31,259 nt of DNA from VFZS01 sp964353255. Its GTDB lineage: Bacteria > Acidobacteriota > Terriglobia > Bryobacterales > Bryobacteraceae. The DNA is taken from NCBI GenBank assembly GCA_964353255.1, contig CAYGVJ010000061.1, forward strand, positions 1-31,259. Reading direction: 5' to 3'. Every line of letters starts with the position of its first letter. The first letter of the stretch is position 1. Made by a program: the position numbers and the translations under genes. The notes under the pieces are model-generated. The model saw only the letters and a program-made list of their open reading frames with translations, did not search any database and was not told where the DNA came from. Positions 22,809 to 31,259 of this stretch are shown in pieces.

Positions 22809-23815
22809 CCTCCACCCCGAAGATCCGCCAACAGTTCCGAGAGCGCCACCCGGCGGCCTTCGGTGAGGCTGAGGTAGGCGGCCTCGGCCGCGGCGAAGGT
22901 GGGCAGGTACTGGCGCCCGCCGCTCTCGAAAGACCGCCCCGTCCTGAGACAGTCCAGGAAATGCTCCTGGACGGCGCGCGCGCTGTCGCCCCGGTAGCCC
23001 ACTTGAACCTGGTTGGTCCAGACGCACCGGCCGTTCAGGTAGACATCGCCGGTGGCCAGCACCCGCACGTAGCCCTCGTCGCCTTCGAAGAGGGCCTCAT
23101 CCAGGGAAGGCCCCGCCGGGTCGTGGTTGAGGAACCGGTGCCCGTCGATGACACCGCGAGGGCCGGCCCGGTGAGCCAGCAACAACTGGGCCTGGTCTTC
23201 ACCCTGGATCACGGGATTGATGCGGCGGGCCTGCGCCAGCAGGCTTTCGATCTCGCCGAACAGGAAGCGGGCGGTATCGATGCTGTGGACCAGGGTCTCA
23301 TAGATGAGCAGGCGCGGCATCTGGCGGAAGTAGGGCTGATGGGAGTATGGCGAGGAACCGAGACCGTCGCGCTTGCGGGACCGGAACAGGTAGGCGACGG
23401 GCCGTCCGATCTCGCCGCGCTCGAGGATCTGCTTCGCGGCGCGGAACCACGGCTGCCAGCGCCAGTTTTCGTGAATCATCAGGGGAACGCCTGCCGTCTC
23501 GGCGGCCCCGACCATCTCGACAGCCTCACGCCAGGTGGCGGCCATGGGTTTCTGGCAGATGACCGGCAGCTTATGAGCCACGGCGAGCCGCACCAGCTCC
23601 AGGTGCGAGTCGGGCCGGGTGGCGATATCGACGAAATCGAGCTGCTCGCGCCCGAGCATCTCTTCCGCCGAGGTGTAGGCGCGCGGGGCCAGGCCGGCGG
23701 CGCGTCCCGGATCCAGGTCGCAGGCCGCGACGATCTCGACACCCTCGATGCGCCGCCAGGCCTCCAGTTGAATGGCGCCGAAGAAACCGCAACCGATAAG
23801 GCCACCCTTCAGCAT
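22805..23815 (-). CDS. Gfo/Idh/MocA family oxidoreductase (cytoplasmic)
   Basis: The product is 336 aa with no signal peptide. The Rossmann domain has GGLIGCGFFGAIQLEAW with the G-x-G-x-x-G loop, AACDLDPGRA after beta-2, FVDIATRPDSHLELV, and CQKPMA, where most relatives have EKP: the Lys is kept and the preceding Glu is replaced by Gln. The C-terminal half has MIHENWRWQPWFRAAKQIL and YETLVHSIDTARFLFGE, where the His is probably catalytic. The likely reaction is NAD(P)-linked oxidation of a sugar, cyclitol or sugar acid. The ATG at 23815 has GAAGGAAG seven nt upstream. It is first in the run ahead of the beta-decarboxylating dehydrogenase and is divergent from the DUF6282-like hydrolase, 87 bp away, so a shared regulatory region is possible. 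Confidence 0.88.
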   Translation of the reverse strand: MLKGGLIGCGFFGAIQLEAWRRIEGVEIVAACDLDPGRAAGLAPRAYTSAEEMLGREQLDFVDIATRPDSHLELVRLAVAHKLPVICQKPMAATWREAVEMVGAAETAGVPLMIHENWRWQPWFRAAKQILERGEIGRPVAYLFRSRKRDGLGSSPYSHQPYFRQMPRLLIYETLVHSIDTARFLFGEIESLLAQARRINPVIQGEDQAQLLLAHRAGPRGVIDGHRFLNHDPAGPSLDEALFEGDEGYVRVLATGDVYLNGRCVWTNQVQVGYRGDSARAVQEHFLDCLRTGRSFESGGRQYLPTFAAAEAAYLSLTEGRRVALSELLADLRGGG

Positions 23816-23902
23816 GTGTGTGCTTCCTTCAATTATGGAACCGCAGGGGCCTGCGCGGCGCCACCGGCGGGCGGCTGATAGACTGGCGGAGGGAGCAGCC
23901 CC

Positions 23903-24739
23903 ATGCCGGAGAAACTCGACTGGTTGGAAGACGCCGTAGACCTGCATCTGCACAGCGCGCCGGACGTGGATGCGCGCCGCTACGACGATCTGGAGCTGGC
24001 GCGGCAAGCGGCGCGCGCCGGGATGCGCGCGGTCCTGATCAAGAACCACTACAGCTCGACGGTCGAGCGGGCCTGGCTGGCCTCGAAGGTAGTCACCGGA
24101 ATCAGCGTGTTTGGGGGCGTGGTGCTGAATGAGACGGTGGGCGGGTTGAATCCGGCGGCCGTGCGCCTGGCGCTCAAGTGGGGCGCCAAACAGGTCTGGA
24201 TGCCGACGCGCTCGGCGCGCAATCATCGGGCGCATGAGGACCGGCCGGGCGGCATCACAGTCCAGGACGCGGAGGGTCGTCTGCTTCCGGTGGTGGAAGA
24301 GATCCTGGAGGTGCTGGCCGGCGGCGACTGCATCCTGGGGACGGGGCACCTGGAACCCGCGGAGGGCGCGGCGCTGGTGAGGCGCGCACGCCAGGCGGGC
24401 GTCAAGAACATCCTGATCACCCACCCGGAGTGGTACATGACTCGCTACCCGTTGGCCCTGCAAAAGGAGTTGGCGGCGGAGGGCGGGGTGATGTTCGAGC
24501 GGTGCTTCGTTTCGACCACCCATCGAGGCGGGCATGTTCCCATCGAGACGATCGGGGAAGCCATCGCCGAGGTGGGCGTCGAGACCACCGTGCTCTCGAC
24601 CGACCTGGGGCAGCCGGACACGCCGCCACCGGTGGAGGGTCTGCGGCTGTACGCGGAGGGGCTTCTCGGGCTCGGTTTCTCGCCGGAGCAGTTGCGGCAG
24701 ATGATGGTGGTCAATCCAGGGCGGCTGCTATCTGTGTGA
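23903..24739 (+). CDS. DUF6282-like metal-dependent hydrolase
   Basis: The product is 278 aa. It starts with DAVDLHLHSAPDVDARRYDD, an HxH metal-binding strand as in amidohydrolase/PHP-like barrels. Further signature segments are AVLIKNHYSSTVERA (Lys and His), VFGGVVLNETVGGLNPAAV, VWMPTRSARNH, ILITHPEWYMTRYP (His, Glu) and VLSTDLGQPDTPPPVEG (Asp). The pattern fits the DUF6282 family as I recall it, found beside sugar-acid or aromatic catabolic genes; no reaction is proven. GGAGGGAG lies seven nt before the ATG. It diverges from the Gfo/Idh-dehydrogenase cluster and probably supplies a hydrolytic step to the same route (inference). Its stop is 6 bp from the convergent glycine-zipper gene. Confidence 0.8.
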   Translation: MPEKLDWLEDAVDLHLHSAPDVDARRYDDLELARQAARAGMRAVLIKNHYSSTVERAWLASKVVTGISVFGGVVLNETVGGLNPAAVRLALKWGAKQVWMPTRSARNHRAHEDRPGGITVQDAEGRLLPVVEEILEVLAGGDCILGTGHLEPAEGAALVRRARQAGVKNILITHPEWYMTRYPLALQKELAAEGGVMFERCFVSTTHRGGHVPIETIGEAIAEVGVETTVLSTDLGQPDTPPPVEGLRLYAEGLLGLGFSPEQLRQMMVVNPGRLLSV

Positions 24740-24745
24740 GCAGCG

Positions 24746-25333
24746 CTACCTTTCCCCCGCCGCGGTGCGCCGCTCCTTGACCGCGAGAACAAACTCGCTG
24801 CCCGGAGCGAAGGTCACGTTGGCGCCCTTGACCGTCATCTGGATGAAGACCAGAGAAGCCGCCGCGCCGACCCCGGCGCCGATGGCCGCGCCCTTGGCGC
24901 CCCCGGCGATGGCCCCGATCAGGGCGCCGATGCCCGTCGCAACGGCGGTCTTACCCAGATTGTTCTTCTTCTGAACCACGCGCCCTTCCTCGTCGGCGTC
25001 CTGGACTCCCTTGGAGTTGGTCACCGACTTGACCTGTGCGTCAATGGACACGGGGTTGCCGGCGTGGTGCAGCGTGTGGAAGCTGAAGTTGAGGACGGAG
25101 GTCCCTCGCATCTTGCCGCCGCTCTTGGATTCCTTGACCTCGCCCTCGATGATGTCTCCGCCGAACTGCGGCGGGGTGAGCACCTGCGCGGTGATCTTGT
25201 CGCCCTTGCGGTTGGTCTCCGTACTTAGCGGCACCAGCAGCTTGGCGCGGAACTCGGTGTCCGCGGGAATGGTCTGCGCGCCGAGCCCCAACGCCGCCAC
25301 CAGGATTGCGCCCAACGAATCACGCACTCTCAT
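24746..25333 (-). CDS. Exported protein with glycine-zipper segment
   Basis: The product is 195 aa. A signal peptide (~1-19, ALGLGAQ) is followed by a small beta domain of the type TIPADTEFRAKLLVPLSTET-N-KGD, resembling acidobacterial proteins in which a fixed-value parameter domain precedes a membrane-interacting tail. Residues ~125-160 are a glycine zipper (GIGALIGAIAGGAKGAAIGAGVGAA split by small residues), expected to insert in or associate with a membrane. No enzyme motif is seen. GAGGG lies six nt before the ATG. The gene starts 9 nt after the stop of the zinc-ribbon lipoprotein gene, and is the third of a tight three-gene operon. Confidence 0.75.
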   Translation of the reverse strand: MRVRDSLGAILVAALGLGAQTIPADTEFRAKLLVPLSTETNRKGDKITAQVLTPPQFGGDIIEGEVKESKSGGKMRGTSVLNFSFHTLHHAGNPVSIDAQVKSVTNSKGVQDADEEGRVVQKKNNLGKTAVATGIGALIGAIAGGAKGAAIGAGVGAAASLVFIQMTVKGANVTFAPGSEFVLAVKERRTAAGER

Positions 25334-25342
25334 GACTGACCC

Positions 25343-27061
25343 TCACTGAATGACCGTCCATTTGATGGTAACCACGGAAAGCCGCCGGGTGCGGCTGCGC
25401 AAAACCAGGCGCTTCCAGCCGTTGGCGGGGCTGGGCGCCTCGGCCACGCCGACATCCTTGGGTTCCACTTCGACTATCACCGGCGCCCCCGGCAGCTCGC
25501 CGCGGAGCGTGCCGGAGGAGGCCGAGGACCCTATGATCTCCACCAATCCCTCTCTCTGCAATTGGCCCGACCAGACCAGCACGCCGGACGACGGGCCGCT
25601 GTAAGCCGGCTTGACCGGCGCCGGCGGAGCGGCAGGCTGAGGCTTCAGGATCTCCGCTCGGGGGGCGGCGGGCTGAGGAGGTTCGCTCGGCCCCGGGGAA
25701 GGAGGGGCGCCTGCCGGCGGCGGGACCTGTGGAGTGCTGGTCTGAGGCATAGGTGTAGGGCGGCCCGCCTGGCTGACTGGAGCAGGGCTTCGCGAAGGTT
25801 GCTGGGGCTGGGTCCCCGGCGCGGGGAGAGAGGTCTGTGGTCCGGCCGCTGCCGGAGGCGGCGTAGACGCGGGTGTCTGCAGCGCGGGCGCCGGCACGGG
25901 TGTTTCCGGCGCCGGCGCGGGCGTCTGCGGCGCAGGCTGGCTGATGGTCGCGGGTTGGGCAGGCGTGGCGGAGGGCGCCGCCGCGCGGTTCTGGAAGTAG
26001 AGCTTGTAGGCCAGCAGGGCGATGGCTGCCAGCAGCAGCACCAGGCTGGCGACCAGGGCGACCATCATGGCGGCGTTCTTCGCCGGTTGGGGAGCAGCGA
26101 CGGGCGCGGGCGAAGGCTGCGCAGCCACGGGTGGCCAGGGCGCAGCCGGGGTGGGCGGAGCCGGAGGGGGCGGTGCGATCGCAACCGGCGGAGCCGCCGT
26201 GAAGCTGGGCGCCAGTGTCTGGCCGCAAATGTGGCAGAACTTCCTGCCCGGCCCGGCCTCGGCTCCGCAGTTGGGACATCTCGGCGCTGAGACAGGGGCC
26301 GCCGCGGGCGCGGGCGCCGGAGCGGCCAGTGTACCGCCGCAACTGCGGCAGAACTTGGCCTCGGGCTTGTTGGCCGCGCCGCACTGCCGGCAGGCAATAG
26401 TGGCCGCGGCCGCAACCGGGGCTGCGCGGGGCGCCTTCTTCTTCATGCGGATCACCAGCAGGCTGACCGCCACTACGGCCACCACCGCGAGCGCGAGCAT
26501 CGCCATCATGATCCCGGAGAGACCGCTGCTGGTCTCCGACTGCACCCACAGGCCGCCCGTGCGCAGGACGTTGTCAAAACGCGCCACGTTGCCGCTGACC
26601 GACTCGGCGTTCGAGCCGGTGATTCTGCCCGGCATGCGCACCTCCGCCCGGATGCGCACCGGGACCACCGCACCCCCGCGGGCGTTCATCCGGAAGGTGC
26701 ACTGGCGGCCGTTGGGGGTCTTCTGAAACTCGCAGGCCATGTCGCCGGAGCCGAGCTCTTGGACGCTGGCGAAGGGAGCCGTCACGGTCACCGTCTCGCC
26801 GCCGCCGGCCGCGCGGCCGGTGCTGATGCGGACGCCGGGCTTCTGAAACTGCTGCTCCCTGAGGAACTGGGCCTTGACCTTCTCGGCGTTCATGCCCAGC
26901 GATTCGACGGTGGACTTGGGTATCTCGATGACCCACTCGGCCGTCCCGCTGCCATCGCTGCGCAGCTCAACCTTGAACTGGATGTCTACGCAGGAGACCA
27001 GCAGCAGGCAAAGCAGGATCAGCAGGACGCCGGATGCGAAGTTCCTGACTCGAGGGCTCAT
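25343..27061 (-). CDS. Predicted membrane lipoprotein with LppM-like domain, two zinc ribbons and Pro-rich linker
   Basis: The product is 572 aa. A lipoprotein signal ends at LVSC (Cys24). Residues ~25-180 resemble an LppM/DUF3153-type domain (VDIQFKVELRSDGSGTAEWV). TM1 is ~184-205, then MKKK. Two zinc ribbons follow: CRQCGAAN...FCRSCGG (224-241) and CPNCGAEA...FCHICGQ (262-279). TM2 is ~333-355, then a ~110-residue Pro/Ala linker and a C-terminal beta-rich domain (~465-572; VLVWSGQLQREGLVEIIG, LRGELPGAPVIVEVEP, RRLSVVTIKWTVIQ). Lipidation at Cys24 and two further membrane spans put the ribbons in the cytoplasm and both end domains outside. Function is unknown. The start is ATG 27061, because the signal begins there and GGTGAG precedes it; the longer frame to 27304 overlaps the upstream gene. 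Confidence 0.78.
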   Translation of the reverse strand: MSPRVRNFASGVLLILLCLLLVSCVDIQFKVELRSDGSGTAEWVIEIPKSTVESLGMNAEKVKAQFLREQQFQKPGVRISTGRAAGGGETVTVTAPFASVQELGSGDMACEFQKTPNGRQCTFRMNARGGAVVPVRIRAEVRMPGRITGSNAESVSGNVARFDNVLRTGGLWVQSETSSGLSGIMMAMLALAVVAVVAVSLLVIRMKKKAPRAAPVAAAATIACRQCGAANKPEAKFCRSCGGTLAAPAPAPAAAPVSAPRCPNCGAEAGPGRKFCHICGQTLAPSFTAAPPVAIAPPPPAPPTPAAPWPPVAAQPSPAPVAAPQPAKNAAMMVALVASLVLLLAAIALLAYKLYFQNRAAAPSATPAQPATISQPAPQTPAPAPETPVPAPALQTPASTPPPAAAGPQTSLPAPGTQPQQPSRSPAPVSQAGRPTPMPQTSTPQVPPPAGAPPSPGPSEPPQPAAPRAEILKPQPAAPPAPVKPAYSGPSSGVLVWSGQLQREGLVEIIGSSASSGTLRGELPGAPVIVEVEPKDVGVAEAPSPANGWKRLVLRSRTRRLSVVTIKWTVIQ

Positions 27062-27065
27062 AGGC

Positions 27066-27866
27066 TCACCGGATGCGGTTCCCGCAGTTGCCGCAGAAGA
27101 CGCTGCCCGGCTCGAGGCCGGTTCCGCAGGCAGGGCAGCGCAGAGAAGGCGCCGGCGGAGGAGGAGGCTGAAACGCCGGGGCCGCCGGTGGCTGGTAGGC
27201 CGGAGCGGCGGGCGGCTGGTAGGCGGGGGCCGGCGCCGGGGGAGCCGCGGCCGGCTGCGGCGTCGGGAGGAAGTGCCCGCGCAGCAGACCCACGTTATGC
27301 GCAATATCCACGAGCAAAAGGGTGCCCTCCGCCAGGAAGTAGAACAGCACCAGCGTCAGAAACGAGTAGACGCAGAGGTAGGCCATGAAAACCAGGCCGC
27401 CCACAAACGTCTCCCCGGCCGGGGCTGATGGCAGCAGACTGCCGAAGCCGAACAGCAGGGCCTGCGGGCTGGACTTGGTGAGCCAGATGAAGAAACAGCC
27501 GCCCACTCCCACCGCCGCGCCCAGGGTGGCATAGACCTCGCCAGCGGCCCGGAACAGGATCGAGACGATCGGGATAACCGTGAAGGTGGAGTCGGTGAGC
27601 CCGTCGATCTTGGCCGCCCGGTAGAAGAGAATCTGGGCCACGCAGCCCACCGCGGCGATGAAGATCAGCGCCAGCAGCACGCCGCCAATGGTGTACTCGG
27701 CGCTGGGCGATTGGAAGGAGTACTTCAGGATGTTGATGAAGGCGTACAGTCCGCCCAGCAAGGCGAGCACAGCCAGGATGCGCAGGGCCCAAACCACGGC
27801 CTTGCGAATGACGCGCCCGTCGCTGAGCGCATCCAACACGGGGTGAAAGAAGGTCAGTATGGACAT
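27066..27866 (-). CDS. Multi-spanning membrane protein with C-terminal zinc ribbon
   Basis: The product is 266 aa. About four membrane segments (~22-45, 58-82, 110-130, 155-180) form the core. A linker with three 8-residue repeats (AYQPPAAP, AYQPPAAP, AFQPPPPP) leads to a zinc ribbon CPACGTGLEPGSVFCGNCGNRI at the very C-terminus. It recalls DUF4282-like membrane proteins but I cannot assign a family firmly. The ATG at 27866 has GAGG seven nt upstream; the open frame reaches further but has no ribosome binding site there. It is the first gene of the three-gene envelope operon (4 nt to the next) and diverges from nifJ. Confidence 0.75.
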   Translation of the reverse strand: MSILTFFHPVLDALSDGRVIRKAVVWALRILAVLALLGGLYAFINILKYSFQSPSAEYTIGGVLLALIFIAAVGCVAQILFYRAAKIDGLTDSTFTVIPIVSILFRAAGEVYATLGAAVGVGGCFFIWLTKSSPQALLFGFGSLLPSAPAGETFVGGLVFMAYLCVYSFLTLVLFYFLAEGTLLLVDIAHNVGLLRGHFLPTPQPAAAPPAPAPAYQPPAAPAYQPPAAPAFQPPPPPAPSLRCPACGTGLEPGSVFCGNCGNRIR

Positions 27867-28055
27867 GCCGATTCCTCTCTGGCTCCAGGCGCCGGCCGCG
27901 CCTGACAGCGCTTCCAGTCCGACTTTAGCGGAAACCGCCGAGCGGAGCAACCGCCCTCCCCCCCCAGCGGACTCAAACGCCCTATACTTGAATTTAACGG
28001 CGTCCCCGCAGAACCGGGCCAATGCAATCCTCACCAGGAAGAGAATTCAAATCCC
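27867..28055. promoter_or_regulatory. Divergent control region between the envelope operon and nifJ
   Basis: This is the only gap available for promoters of both directions. It contains a C-run (27957-27964) and an AT-rich island TATACTTGAATTTAA (27983-27997) that may hold the -10 of one or both promoters. No matching -35 is convincing, and no palindrome is obvious. Confidence 0.3.

Positions 28056-31259
<3,204 letters not shown>

Noticed and set aside
27155..27245. CRISPR-like short tandem repeat
   Set aside because: The repeated GGCTGGTAGGC words encode the three 8-residue AYQPPAAP-type repeats of a Pro-rich linker; there are no spacers or Cas genes.

Overview
The window looks like a piece of chromosome from an Acidobacteriota bacterium, most like the Bryobacterales/Solibacter group. 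This is an inference from gene content: an Oar-like TonB-dependent transporter with an N-terminal carboxypeptidase-regulatory domain, a CBM9/DUF5916 outer-membrane protein, a DUF5107-TPR protein, several Tat-signal Gfo/Idh/MocA oxidoreductases and sugar-phosphate-isomerase-like TIM barrels, frequent GTG/TTG starts and high GC. No 16S or other taxonomic marker is present.

Layout. 1-657: 3' part of an agmatine deiminase gene. 696-785 (-): intact tRNA-Ser(CGA). 877-6564 (-): a probable uptake and sugar-oxidation operon read in the order TonB-dependent transporter, TIM-barrel isomerase, Gfo/Idh oxidoreductase. 6565-7783: 1.2 kb with no recognisable gene, holding a promoter and two copies of a dispersed repeat in opposite orientation. 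7784-10015 (+): CBM9/DUF5916 protein. 10070-14493 (-): amidohydrolase and DUF5107-TPR protein. 14557-14848: second full copy of the dispersed repeat, running up to an OmpR-type response regulator and histidine kinase pair (14882-17013, +). 17108-17751 (-): a VapBC-type toxin-antitoxin pair. 17795-18547: a mosaic of a recN 3'-end duplication, an orphan antitoxin with the last codons of its toxin, and a degenerate tRNA-Ser. 18446-20137 (-): recN. 20209-23815 (-): Gfo/Idh oxidoreductase, isopropylmalate/isocitrate-dehydrogenase-like enzyme, SnoaL-like protein and Tat-signal isomerase. 23903-24739 (+): DUF6282-like metal-dependent hydrolase. 24746-27866 (-): three tightly packed genes for envelope proteins with zinc ribbons. 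28056-31259 (+): pyruvate:ferredoxin oxidoreductase (nifJ), cut by the window end.

The most interesting structure is at the recN end. A 98-bp recN 3'-end sequence is directly repeated 655 bp away with about 99% identity. A third, more diverged recN tail lies beside the intact tRNA-Ser 17.6 kb away, and a decayed copy of the same tRNA lies beside the native recN. The simplest reading is repeated integration at the recN/tRNA-Ser junction, leaving an island (about 0.7-18.4 kb) and a smaller nested remnant. No integrase is visible. The Oar and DUF5916 genes inside this interval look lower in GC than recN and nifJ by eye.

Functionally, the window combines scavenging and oxidation of plant- or polymer-derived sugars or sugar acids, polyamine or agmatine turnover, a metal- or envelope-stress-type two-component system, DNA repair, and low-potential pyruvate oxidation.
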